Shown here: positions 47,321-55,088 of the stretch, one piece after another
How positions within the stretch are numbered: the first letter of the stretch is position 1
How the letters are laid out: the number at the start of each line of letters is the position of its first letter
Source of the DNA: Akkermansia muciniphila
GTDB taxonomy: Bacteria > Verrucomicrobiota > Verrucomicrobiia > Verrucomicrobiales > DEV007
Direction of reading: 5' to 3'
Assembly (NCBI GenBank): GCA_945883495.1
Contig: CAMCXS010000021.1
Span: forward strand, 1 to 64,000
DNA length: 64,000 bases
Program-made: the position numbers and the translations under genes
Notes under the pieces: generated by a model
What the model was told of the DNA's origin: nothing
The model's input: only the letters and a program-made list of their open reading frames with translations
Databases searched by the model: none

Positions 47321-48447
47321 GGCACCACGCCAAACTGGTAAACCGTCGTCTGGCGGTAGACCTCACCGGGATTGAGCCGGGCGGATGTATATCCTGCAAT
47401 CCGCTCGGCTAAGTTTGGTGAATCCGGAAACACCTGAGCCTCCAGACAGAGTCCCGAGCGATAAGGATACGCCTTCCCACTCTTGCCCACAACGGAGCCA
47501 TCCAGGTAGTTGCCAATATAGAATTGCAATCCTGGCTCGGTCGTCAGCACCTTCAGCGTGCGACCCGATTTCGGCTCCACCACTTCAGCGGCCAACTTTG
47601 GTTCCGCGCTCCGGGAATCTGCAACGACAAATGTGTGATCGTACCCCTTCCCTGCCGTAAGTTGCTCGTGCGATTCGCCAACTCGCGCCCCGATCTCAGT
47701 GGCTTTGCGGAAATCCAACGGAGTGCCCTCCACCGAAGCCAATCCGGTCGGGATCCCGCCCGCGTCCGTCGGCGCGAAACGTTCGGCCTCAATGCGGATG
47801 ACGTGATCGAGAATGGTCCCACTCCCCTCTCCCGCCAAATTGAAATAAGCGTGGTTGGTCAAATTGAGCACCGTAGGCTTGTCGGTCGTCGCCTCGTAAC
47901 GGATTTCGATCCCATTTTCTGCCGTCAACGTGTAGGTCACCGTCATCGCTAGATTTCCCGGGTAGCCTTCGTCGCCGTCGGGACTGGTGTGCTGTAGGAC
48001 CAAGCTCGGTCCGGCCGGAGTCGTCTTCGGCTCCGCCTTCCAAATCTGCTTGTCGAGTCCCTTGAGTCCGCCGTGCAGGTGATTCTCCCCGTTGTTTTTG
48101 GCGAGGGTGTATTCTTGGCCATCCAGGCTGAATTTGCCTGCGGCGATTCGGTTGGCGTAGCGGCCGGTGATGGCGCCGAAGTAAGGATGCCCAGCGGCAT
48201 AATCCTCAGCCTTGTTGAATCCAAGGGTCACATCCGCCATCTTGCCCTCCCGGTCCGGCACCACGATCTCCGTGATGATGCCTCCGTAATTGGTGATCGA
48301 GACCCGCATGCCGTGGTCATTCGTCAAGGTGTAGAGTTGTACGGTTTGGCCATTGATTTGGCCAAAGTCCTTGGAGGTAATCGTGCCGGCGGAAGCGGAG
48401 GTTATGGTCATGAGGGGTAAAAGAAACAGGGCGGAGATGGGTTTCAT
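47314..48447 (-). CDS. galM: Aldose 1-epimerase, exported
   Basis: A 377-residue mutarotase with a signal peptide (to about residue 20, ASAG), so it works in the periplasm on alpha/beta forms of galactose or glucose. The active-site histidines are in NLTNHAYFNLAG and KNNGENHLHGG, and the catalytic Glu is in LCLEAQVFPDSPN. The galactose-binding loop GYDHTFVV is present. Length is normal. The SDR gene ends 48 bp upstream on the same strand, so they may share a transcript. Confidence 0.9.
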   Translation of the reverse strand: MKPISALFLLPLMTITSASAGTITSKDFGQINGQTVQLYTLTNDHGMRVSITNYGGIITEIVVPDREGKMADVTLGFNKAEDYAAGHPYFGAITGRYANRIAAGKFSLDGQEYTLAKNNGENHLHGGLKGLDKQIWKAEPKTTPAGPSLVLQHTSPDGDEGYPGNLAMTVTYTLTAENGIEIRYEATTDKPTVLNLTNHAYFNLAGEGSGTILDHVIRIEAERFAPTDAGGIPTGLASVEGTPLDFRKATEIGARVGESHEQLTAGKGYDHTFVVADSRSAEPKLAAEVVEPKSGRTLKVLTTEPGLQFYIGNYLDGSVVGKSGKAYPYRSGLCLEAQVFPDSPNLAERIAGYTSARLNPGEVYRQTTVYQFGVVPQ

Positions 48448-48495
48448 TTGGGGGACCCTACACAGCTTGGTCGCCTCATCGCAAGACTCTTCGAT

Positions 48496-49239
48496 TCAGA
48501 CTCGCCCGGTAGCGCCGCCATCCACCACCAGGGTTTGTCCGGTGATCATCGCCGCGGGCACGGAAGCCAAAAACACCGACGCCGCCGCCACTTCGGCCGG
48601 AGTCGCCAACCGTCCGGCGGGAATCTTAGCCAAGGCCGCCGCGAGGGCCTCCGCGTTCGGGTAAAGCTGCCGGATCCGCTCCGTATCGGTCGCTCCAGGC
48701 GCCACGCAGTTGACGGTAATCCCGTCCGCGGCCACCTCGGCGCTCAGCGTTTTGGCGAAGGCCGTCACCGCCGGCCTCAAGGCATTGGAGAGAACCAAGT
48801 TCGGAATGGGCACCAAAACCGAAGTGCTCGTCACGTGAAGAATTCTCCCCCACTTTCGCTGCCGCATTCCGGGGAGGCAAGCCCGCGCCAGCCGTACCGC
48901 GCTCATCAGCGTCAGCTCCACCGCCGCGGCCCAAGCGGCGTCATCCGGCGCCAGGGCCGATCCCGGTTGAGGCCCGCCGGCATTCACCACCAAAACGTCC
49001 GGCGCTCCCACCTGGGCCACCGTCTCCGCGACCAATCGCTCAATCTCCTCCGCCCGGCTCACGTCCGCCGGGATCGCCACCGCGCCCAGCTTGTCCGCTT
49101 CCTCGCGAAGCCGGGCCTCGCTCCGGGAGGACATCACCAACCGGACGCCCTCCGCCGCCAAGCCCTGCGCGATCGCCAATCCGATCCCCTTCGACGCGCC
49201 GGTCACCAACGCGATTCTTCCCGTCAATCCGCTTTCCAT
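48496..49239 (-). CDS. Short-chain dehydrogenase/reductase
   Basis: A 247-residue Rossmann oxidoreductase starting at 49239 (MESGLTGRIALV). It has the cofactor motif GASKGIGLAIA, VVNAGG, and the C-terminal VAPGATDTERI and LVVDGGATGR. The catalytic Y-x-x-x-K is not in its usual form: the aligned helix reads SNALRPAV after the conserved Ser in TSTSV. A subfamily of SDRs shares this LSNxxR form, so activity may be altered rather than lost. The frame extends further upstream but that part is antisense to yebC. It is divergent from yebC with a 102-bp gap. Confidence 0.83.
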   Translation of the reverse strand: MESGLTGRIALVTGASKGIGLAIAQGLAAEGVRLVMSSRSEARLREEADKLGAVAIPADVSRAEEIERLVAETVAQVGAPDVLVVNAGGPQPGSALAPDDAAWAAAVELTLMSAVRLARACLPGMRQRKWGRILHVTSTSVLVPIPNLVLSNALRPAVTAFAKTLSAEVAADGITVNCVAPGATDTERIRQLYPNAEALAAALAKIPAGRLATPAEVAAASVFLASVPAAMITGQTLVVDGGATGRV

Positions 49240-49341
49240 CCTGGTTTCGATTGTTTCACGACGGCATTCATCCGTGTGGTTGTCAGCCGCCAAATTTAGG
49301 CTACGATGAGGACCCACTGATCCCGAATCCAACCTTTTTTT

Positions 49342-50052
49342 ATGGGAAGAGCCTTCGAATACCGCCGTGCCGCCAAGGAGAAACGCTGGGACAAAATGTC
49401 CAAGGTGTTCCCGAAATTGATCCGTTCCATCACCCTGGCCGTGCGCGAGGGCGGGCCCGATCAGGCGACAAACTCGAAACTCCGCATCGCGATTCAAAAC
49501 GCCAAAGCGGAGAACATGCCCAAGGACAACATCGACGGCGCCATCAAACGCGCTTGCGCCAAGGATGCCGAGGACATCAGCGAGGTGAGCTACGAAGGCA
49601 AAGGCCCGCACGGAGTTCTTCTGTTCGTCGATTGCACCACGAACAACACGAACCGCACCGTGGCCAACCTCAAGACCATCTTCTCCAAGGGCGGTGGCAA
49701 ACTCGTGGAAAGCGGTTCCCTGGAATTCATGTTCCAGCGCAAGGCCCTCATCGAGTTTGAAGTTCCCGCCGGCCAAAACATGGAGGAGATCGAGCTCGCG
49801 CTCATCGACCACGGTCTGGAAGAGCTCGAAGTCAACGAAGGCCGCGCCTATGCGTACGCCGCCTTTGCCGACTACGGAAAAATCAGCCACGGCGTCGAAT
49901 CCCTCGGCATCGAGGCCTCCAAATCCAGCATCGTCCGCGTCCCGACTTCACCCGTCGAATTCTCCGAGGCGGAGCAAGAGGACATCGAAAAATTGATCGA
50001 CCGGATCGAGGACGACGACGACGTCCAAGCCGTGTTCACCAACATCGCCTGA
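49342..50052 (+). CDS. yebC: YebC/PmpR-family translation/regulatory protein
   Basis: A 236-residue cytoplasmic protein. The family start is truncated relative to most members: GRAFEYRRAAKEKRWDKMSKVF replaces the AGHSKW opening. The rest is canonical: AVREGGPDQATNSKLRIAIQNAK, MPKDNIDGAIKRA, YEGKGPHGVLLFVDCTTNN and VESGSLEFMF. YebC proteins were long called transcriptional regulators and are now also linked to ribosome rescue at polyproline stalls. It is only 19 bp upstream of the CnrY-like gene, so it may share a transcript with that metal-sensing module. Confidence 0.9.
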   Translation: MGRAFEYRRAAKEKRWDKMSKVFPKLIRSITLAVREGGPDQATNSKLRIAIQNAKAENMPKDNIDGAIKRACAKDAEDISEVSYEGKGPHGVLLFVDCTTNNTNRTVANLKTIFSKGGGKLVESGSLEFMFQRKALIEFEVPAGQNMEEIELALIDHGLEELEVNEGRAYAYAAFADYGKISHGVESLGIEASKSSIVRVPTSPVEFSEAEQEDIEKLIDRIEDDDDVQAVFTNIA

Positions 50053-50071
50053 CGGGACCGAGGCTGACGCC

Positions 50072-50341
50072 ATGAATCAGGAGGAATTGGACGCGTTGCT
50101 TCGCCAGAGTTCCTCCACCGTTCCCTCGCGTCCGGAACGTGACTTGGTCAGCTCCGTGCTCGGGCGTCTCGGCCGCCGGGAGCGCTGGCAAGACGTCTGT
50201 GTCGTCCTCGGCGGCGCCAGCGTGATCGCGTTTTGCTTGGCCTTGGCGGTCGCCGCGAAGAACGGTCCGGAACCCGGAGCACCGCCCGCTCTCCGGCTCT
50301 TTCAGGCCCAGCCCGCCTCCCACCCGTTTGGCACGCCGTGA
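50072..50341 (+). CDS. CnrY-like single-helix anti-sigma protein
   Basis: An 89-residue protein with a cytoplasmic head (1-40), one membrane helix (about 43-62) and a short Pro-rich periplasmic tail. No domain is visible by sequence alone. Size and topology match CnrY (about 95 residues, one helix), which holds the ECF sigma factor CnrH at the membrane until CnrX senses metal. It is followed by a CnrX-like sensor with a 4-base overlap (GTGA), and then by an ECF sigma gene, so the Cnr order Y-X-H is reproduced. The anti-sigma call rests mainly on context. Confidence 0.68.
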   Translation: MNQEELDALLRQSSSTVPSRPERDLVSSVLGRLGRRERWQDVCVVLGGASVIAFCLALAVAAKNGPEPGAPPALRLFQAQPASHPFGTP

Positions 50342-50784
50342 AGCTCACCGTCTCCCCACGAACGCTCATTTGGAGCGTGGTCACCGTCCTCGTGGCCGTG
50401 ACGGCGGCCTGGCGGGTGGTCCGGCAGACTTCGGGGGAACCTTCCGAGGCGAGCTTTCACGATTGGCTCCACGCGAACTTGGCGATGAGCCCGGCGCAGC
50501 ACCTCGCCCTCAAACCCTACGAGGCGAGTTACGAGATCGAGCGCGAACGACTCCGCCGCGAGATTCGAGAAGCGGCAGCACACCTTGCCACGGCCATCGG
50601 TGCGGACGGAGCCAGGGCGGAAACCGTCGAATCCGCGTTGCAACGGCTCCAAACCGCGCAAGGTGAACTGCAGCGCGCCACGTTGCGTCACTTCTTCCTG
50701 ATGAAGGATCACCTCGATCCCGCCCAGGCCCAAAAACTGGTCCGTTGGACCCACGACAATTTGCTGGATGGATCTGCCCCTTAA
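50338..50784 (+). CDS. CnrX-like periplasmic metal sensor
   Basis: A 148-residue protein, the same length as CnrX, starting with GTG inside the previous stop. One N-terminal membrane helix (about 9-26) anchors a helical periplasmic sensor. His41 and His45 (FHDWLHANL), Glu62, His118 and Met122 (RHFFLM) fall at the positions of the Ni/Co ligands His42, His46, Glu63, His119 and Met123 of CnrX, offset by one. Motif LQRATL before His118 is also shared. Ligand numbering of CnrX is from established knowledge; the alignment is my own by eye. It should detect a transition metal and signal through the CnrY-like protein. Confidence 0.8.
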   Translation: MKLTVSPRTLIWSVVTVLVAVTAAWRVVRQTSGEPSEASFHDWLHANLAMSPAQHLALKPYEASYEIERERLRREIREAAAHLATAIGADGARAETVESALQRLQTAQGELQRATLRHFFLMKDHLDPAQAQKLVRWTHDNLLDGSAP

Positions 50785-51388
50785 CCTCGACTTAAGCCTC
50801 GAGCTCCCGGCCGCTCCGGAGGCTGAGGTCCTGGCCAGCGCCGCCCGGGAATCCCTCATCTCCGCCGCCCAAGCAGGCGATGCGAACGCCTTCCGCCAGT
50901 TGGTCACCCTTCACCAGGAGCCGATTCTACGCTTCTGCACCCATTGGCTGCGCGATGCCGGGGACGCTCAAGAAGCCGCCCAAGACACCTTCGTGCGCGC
51001 CTGGCAAGCCCTGGACCGCTTCGAAAACCGGGGCCGTTTCACCCATTGGCTCTACCGCATCGCCCTCAACGTTTGCCGGGATCGACACAAATCCAAAGCC
51101 TCCCGCCAACGTCGTGAAACCGCCTCGCTCGGAGCGGGCGAATCCCCCCTGGCCTGTCAACGTCCCACGCCTGACGAAGTCTTAGCCCGCTCCGGTGATT
51201 TGCAAAAATTGCAACGCGGCATCGCCCGCTTGCCGGAACGGCTCCGCGTCGTTCTCATCCTCTGCGCCCAAGAAGGTCTGTCCCACGAAGAATGCGCCGA
51301 AGTCTTGAACTGCTCGTCCCGCGCCGTCGAAGGACGCCTTTACCGCGCTCGCAAGGAACTGCTGGAGTGGTGGAATCGGGAGTGCTGA
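50768..51388 (+). CDS. ECF sigma factor, CnrH-like by position
   Basis: A 206-residue sigma-70 family protein. Region 2 runs from about 27 to 100, with FRQLVTLHQEPILRFC, DAQEAAQDTFVRAWQAL and FTHWLYRIALNVCRD. Region 4 (about 145-200) carries a helix-turn-helix: LPERLRVVLILCAQEGLSHEECAEVLNCS followed by VEGRLYRARKEL. It overlaps the sensor gene by 17 bp, which fixes the start. By position it is the CnrH member of the module and should drive the module itself and nearby metal-transport genes. A terminator-like structure follows. Confidence 0.88.
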   Translation: MDLPLNLDLSLELPAAPEAEVLASAARESLISAAQAGDANAFRQLVTLHQEPILRFCTHWLRDAGDAQEAAQDTFVRAWQALDRFENRGRFTHWLYRIALNVCRDRHKSKASRQRRETASLGAGESPLACQRPTPDEVLARSGDLQKLQRGIARLPERLRVVLILCAQEGLSHEECAEVLNCSSRAVEGRLYRARKELLEWWNREC

Positions 51389-51443
51389 GACTCGTCTCAG
51401 CCTTCCCGCCCGAAGCTTGCTGAGGGACGCTTCTCTTTTTTTT
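51384..51443 (+). terminator. Hairpins with T8 tract after the sigma gene
   Basis: A 7-bp stem with CTCG loop (51384-51401) covers the sigma stop codon. A second stem GAAGC/GCTTC (51412-51433) is followed by eight T at 51436-51443. This looks like a Rho-independent terminator separating the sigma module from the TonB receptor gene. Confidence 0.6.
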
Positions 51444-51603
51444 GCATTTCGAGGCCCGATGGGCCTAAAGCATCGCAATCATCCATCGCCTCCAGAACCT
51501 CCAGCTCCTAGGTAAGGGGTAGGACAAGTCGCACGCAGTCCCACGGAGAACCGATTCCAAAAAAATTTGTGGGTTGCCGCCAGGGACTCTCGTTTCCCTA
51601 GGT

Positions 51604-53631
51604 ATGCGCGCGCTCTGTTCCCTCCTGATCTGCCTTCCCCTTGTCCTCGGCGCCCAGGAGATTCCCGAGCTTGAGGCCGTCGTGGTCGAGGGCAAAGCGG
51701 AAAACCTCCTCGGCGAAGCCCAATCCGCCTCCCAAGGGCAATCGAGCGCCAAGGAACTCCAAGAACGCCCCTTCATCCGCCGCGGGGAACTCCTCGAAGT
51801 CGTCCCCGGCCTGATCGTGACCCAGCACAGCGGCGGCGGCAAAGCCAACCAGTACTTCCTCCGCGGCTTCAATCTCGATCACGGGACCGACTTCGGCATT
51901 TTCGTGGAGGGCATGCCGGTGAACATGCGTTCCCACGGGCATGGTCAAGGCTATGCGGACGTGAACTTCATCATCCCGGAGCTGGTGGAACAGCTCGATT
52001 ACGCCAAAGGGCCGTTCTACGCCGAACTCGGCGACTTCACGACCGCTGGCGCCGCCCGGTTCAACCTTTACCGTGTCCTGCCCCAAGGCATCGCCAGCTT
52101 CACCATCGGCGAAAACAATTTTTACCGCTCCCTCATCGCCGACTCGATCGTCACGGACAAAGGCGCTTTGACTCTGGCGTTGGAATACGGCTACTACGAC
52201 GGCCCCTGGGCCCGCCCCGATCAGTTGCAACGTTGGAACGGCTTGATCCGCTACTCCGTGGGCGATGAATTCGATTTCACCTCGCTCACCTTCATGGGCT
52301 ACGACTCGATGTGGGACGCCACCGACCAAGTCCCGCAACGCGCCATCCAGAGCGGCATCATCGATCGCTTCGGGAATCTCGATTCCACCGTCGGCGGCAC
52401 CTCGCACCGTTACAGCCTTTCCGTCGATCATCGGAGCGAAGACGCTTCCGGCGTGACCACTGCCTCCGCTTACGTGGGCACTTACCACCTCGATCTCTTC
52501 TCGAACTTCACCCTCTTCCTCGACAACCCGGTCCGCGGGGATCAGTTCAACCAGTTCGACGATCGCTGGTTCTCCGGAGCCAACATCCAGCGCACCTTGC
52601 AGGACCTAAGCCTCTTCGATCGCCCCACGGAACTGACCTTCGGCGCGCAGACCCAGCAAGATCTGATCGATGGACTGGCTCTGGGCAAAACCAGCGCTCG
52701 CGAAACCATCTCCACCGTGCGCCAAGACGATGTTTTCGAATCCAGCCTTGGCGCCTATGGCCAGGCCGAGGTCCGTTGGACGGATTGGATGCGCACCCAA
52801 ACCGGCCTGCGGGGAGATCTGTATCATTTCGACGTCCAGAGCAGCCTCGCGGCAAACTCCGGCAACGCCTGGGACACCATGGTCAGCCCCAAACTAGGCC
52901 TCATTCTCGGTCCTTGGAACGAAACCGAATTCTATCTCAACGGCGGCACCGGCTTCCACAGCAACGATGCCCGCGGCGTCACCACCACCATCGATCCCTC
53001 CACCGGCGACGCCGTCTCTCCCGTCCCGCCCCTGGTGCGCACCTACGGAGCCGAAACGGGAATCCGCACCCAACGCATTGAGAACCTCACCAGCACCCTG
53101 TCGCTCTGGTACCTGCAAAGCGATTCCGAACTCGTCTACGTCGGCGATGCCGGCACCAACGAACCGGGTGATGCCAGCGAGCGTTACGGAGTGGAGTGGT
53201 CCAACTATTGGCGCCCCAGCGACCTTCTGGCGATCGATACCGAACTCTCGGTGAGCGATGCGTACTTCATCCCCACGGGTGATCTCGTGGAAAACTCGGT
53301 GCCGGTGACCTTCTCGGGAGGCGTCACCCTAGGTGAGGCGACCGGGCCGTTCGGCACCTTGCGGGCCCGTTACTTCTCTCCCCGGCCCTTGAGCCCGGAC
53401 GGCAGCATCGAATCGAAAGACGCCTTCCAGATCAGCGCCCGGACCGGTTACCGCAAAGGTTCCTGGGAAGTCGCCCTCGAAGCCCTCAACCTCCTTGATG
53501 CCGACGACAACGACATCGAATACTTCTACACCTCCCGCCTCCAAGGAGAAGCCGCCTTGGGCGTCGACGATTTCCACGTCCACGCCGTAGAACCCCGCCA
53601 ACTCCGTCTAAGCTTCATCTACAAATGGTAA
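51604..53631 (+). CDS. TonB-dependent outer-membrane receptor, probably for a metal chelate
   Basis: A 675-residue receptor. The signal ends near residue 17 (VLGAQ), and ELEAVVVEGK serves as the TonB box. The plug carries RRGELLEVVPGLIVTQHSG, FLRGFNLDHGTDFGIFVEGM and VNFIIPELVEQLDY. The barrel ends with RLSFIYKW, the aromatic C-terminus needed for outer-membrane insertion. The HG-rich plug stretch (MRSHGHGQGYADV) is shared by a receptor family linked to metal uptake. I start at ATG 51604; an in-frame TTG lies earlier at 51574. It overlaps the binding-protein gene by 7 bp and follows the CnrYXH-like module. Confidence 0.83.
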   Translation: MRALCSLLICLPLVLGAQEIPELEAVVVEGKAENLLGEAQSASQGQSSAKELQERPFIRRGELLEVVPGLIVTQHSGGGKANQYFLRGFNLDHGTDFGIFVEGMPVNMRSHGHGQGYADVNFIIPELVEQLDYAKGPFYAELGDFTTAGAARFNLYRVLPQGIASFTIGENNFYRSLIADSIVTDKGALTLALEYGYYDGPWARPDQLQRWNGLIRYSVGDEFDFTSLTFMGYDSMWDATDQVPQRAIQSGIIDRFGNLDSTVGGTSHRYSLSVDHRSEDASGVTTASAYVGTYHLDLFSNFTLFLDNPVRGDQFNQFDDRWFSGANIQRTLQDLSLFDRPTELTFGAQTQQDLIDGLALGKTSARETISTVRQDDVFESSLGAYGQAEVRWTDWMRTQTGLRGDLYHFDVQSSLAANSGNAWDTMVSPKLGLILGPWNETEFYLNGGTGFHSNDARGVTTTIDPSTGDAVSPVPPLVRTYGAETGIRTQRIENLTSTLSLWYLQSDSELVYVGDAGTNEPGDASERYGVEWSNYWRPSDLLAIDTELSVSDAYFIPTGDLVENSVPVTFSGGVTLGEATGPFGTLRARYFSPRPLSPDGSIESKDAFQISARTGYRKGSWEVALEALNLLDADDNDIEYFYTSRLQGEAALGVDDFHVHAVEPRQLRLSFIYKW

Positions 53632-54548
53632 AGTTCCCATCCCCCATTCACCAAAACTCCACCTCTCCGATACTCCACCTCTCCGCGCTGGCCATCCTCG
53701 CCCTGGCCAGCACCGCGCTCGCCAAGCCCACGGTCCAGACCAGCAACTACCCGCTGGCCTACTTTGCCCAGCGCATCGGCGGAGACCAGATCGACGTCCA
53801 GTTCCTCGCGCCGGAGGACGGAGATCCCGCCTTCTGGGAGCCCTCGGACTCGGAAATCGCCAAACTTCAAGCCTCCGCCAAAATCTTCCTCAACGGCGCC
53901 ACCTATGAAAAGTGGCTCGCGCACGTGACCCTTCCGGATTCGCTCCTCGTCGATACCTCCGAAGGCTTCGCCAAACAGTTCATCGAAATCAAAGAGACCA
54001 CGACTCACAGTCACGGCAAAGAAGGCGCGCATTCCCACACCGGCACGGCCTTCACCACCTGGATCGATTTCTCCCAAGCCCGGCAACAGGCCGAAGCCAT
54101 CCTCCCCAGCCTGGTGCGCCTTCTCCCCGGCGCCCAGGCGGCCCTGGAGGCAAATGCCAAGGCCCTCTTCGCTGACCTGGACCAACTCGACGGCGACCTC
54201 GCCACCACCGCCAAGGCGATCGGCCCCCAACCACTCATCGCCTCCCACCCGGTGTATCACTACCTGGCCCGGCGCTACGCACTTCAAATCGAATCCGTCC
54301 TCTGGGAACCCGAAGTGATCCCGGACGCACCGGCCCTGAAATCCCTCCAAGACCTCCTCGCCAAGCACCCGGCCAAGTGGATGATCTGGGAAGGCGCGCC
54401 CGCAAAGGAATCCGTCGACAAACTCGAAGCCTTGGGACTCAAAAACGTCGTCTTCGATCCCTGCGGGAATCGCCCAGAGAAGGGAGATTGGCTGAGCGTG
54501 ATGCTAGAAAACGTCGCAAATCTCAAAGCGCTGGCGCCGAATCCGTAA
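53625..54548 (+). CDS. ZnuA-like metal-binding protein lacking two canonical ligands
   Basis: A 307-residue exported protein (signal core about residues 15-33) of the zinc/manganese ABC substrate-binding family. A His-rich loop (THSHGKEGAHSH, 127-138) is present and SHPVYHYLARRYAL keeps the third ligand. But the usual D-P-H of the first ligand is DPAFWEP (67-73), and the H-x-W of the second reads TTWID (144-148), so two histidines are missing. MIWEGAP and FDPCGN match the C-terminal site. It may bind metal through the loop or have another ligand set. No permease or ATPase genes follow; the gene overlaps the TonB receptor by 7 bp. Confidence 0.8.
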   Translation: MVKFPSPIHQNSTSPILHLSALAILALASTALAKPTVQTSNYPLAYFAQRIGGDQIDVQFLAPEDGDPAFWEPSDSEIAKLQASAKIFLNGATYEKWLAHVTLPDSLLVDTSEGFAKQFIEIKETTTHSHGKEGAHSHTGTAFTTWIDFSQARQQAEAILPSLVRLLPGAQAALEANAKALFADLDQLDGDLATTAKAIGPQPLIASHPVYHYLARRYALQIESVLWEPEVIPDAPALKSLQDLLAKHPAKWMIWEGAPAKESVDKLEALGLKNVVFDPCGNRPEKGDWLSVMLENVANLKALAPNP

Positions 54549-54552
54549 GGAT

Positions 54553-54630
54553 CAACCTCCCGGCTACCTTGCGCGAGCCCCGGAGCCGAAACGTTCCGCT
54601 GCGTTCCCCATCCCCGCACCGTGGATTGGC
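54553..54630. repeat. About 75-bp direct repeat, copy 1
   Basis: It shares CCCCGGAGCCGAAACGTT, CCGCACC and GTGGATTG with the stretch at 54827-54900. The flanks AACCTCC-GGCTA-CTTGCG are shared too. It starts a few bases after the stop codon of the ZnuA-like gene. Confidence 0.7.
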
Positions 54631-54707
54631 TGCGAACCCTCCCGACTAACTCGATCCAGACCGAGCTTGGTGGAGTGGGAGTTTTGATGAACCGATTCCA
54701 ACTCGAT

Positions 54708-54810
54708 TACGAGCACGAGCACGAGCACGAGATTGAAAACGAACTTCGTCACCTTCCATCGGCCCTTCGTATCTTCCCTCGTGCTCAGCGAAGCGGTGCT
54801 CGTGCTCGTA
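54708..54810. repeat. GAGCAC microsatellite forming a 15-bp inverted repeat
   Basis: Three perfect GAGCAC copies and a GAG lie at 54711-54731. The 15 bases TACGAGCACGAGCAC (54708-54722) are the exact reverse complement of 54796-54810, so the RNA could fold into a long-looped hairpin. Confidence 0.7.
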
Positions 54811-54826
54811 GTCGAAACACCGTTGA

Positions 54827-54900
54827 ACCTCCAGGCTAACTTGCGGGCCCCGGAGCCGAAACGTTACTCTCCGTTCCACTTCCGCACCCCGTGGATTGCC
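54827..54900. repeat. About 75-bp direct repeat, copy 2, abutting the 42-bp array
   Basis: This is the second copy of the 54553-54630 repeat, with scattered substitutions and one-base indels. Its end runs directly into the first tandem unit at 54896. Confidence 0.7.
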
Positions 54901-55079
54901 AAATGACAAAAGGTCATTTCTAGCCATCGAGAGGGTCTTGCCAAATGGCAAGAGGCCATTCCCAGCCGTCGAGAGGGTCTTGCCAAATGGCAAGAGGCCA
55001 TTTCCAGCCATCCAGGGGGTCTTGCCAAATGACATCGTGACGTTTCCGTCACATTCCGGCTCATTGCCATTTGGCAGCG
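54896..55079. repeat. 42-bp tandem array, four units and a partial fifth
   Basis: Units start at 54896, 54938, 54980, 55022 and 55064, exactly 42 apart. Units 1-3 share TTGCCAAATG, a 5-base loop and a closing stem. Unit 1 pairs AAATGAC with GTCATTT and units 2-3 pair AAATGGC with GCCATT, a compensatory change. Unit 4 is diverged after its first 12 bases; the fifth reads as the complement (TGCCATTTGGCA). Confidence 0.85.
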
Positions 55080-55088
55080 TCCAGGAAG

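Larger units (their letters stand above)
54549..55088. other. 540-bp repeat-dense intergenic region
   Basis: I see no credible gene. The region has two copies of a roughly 75-bp direct repeat, a GAGCAC microsatellite forming a 15-bp inverted repeat with a downstream arm, and a 42-bp tandem array. Open frames on both strands across it read as 14-residue repeats and are products of the array. Confidence 0.75.

Noticed and set aside
49240-49890. An upstream extension of the SDR frame on the minus strand
   Set aside because: It is antisense to yebC, whose whole length is canonical; the SDR Rossmann motif begins just after 49239.
51598-52488. A 296-residue minus-strand frame over the TonB receptor
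   Set aside because: The plus-strand frame has plug and barrel motifs; the minus frame has none and shows shadow composition.
54896-55079. A CRISPR array
   Set aside because: The repeats are contiguous with no spacers, and no cas genes are visible.
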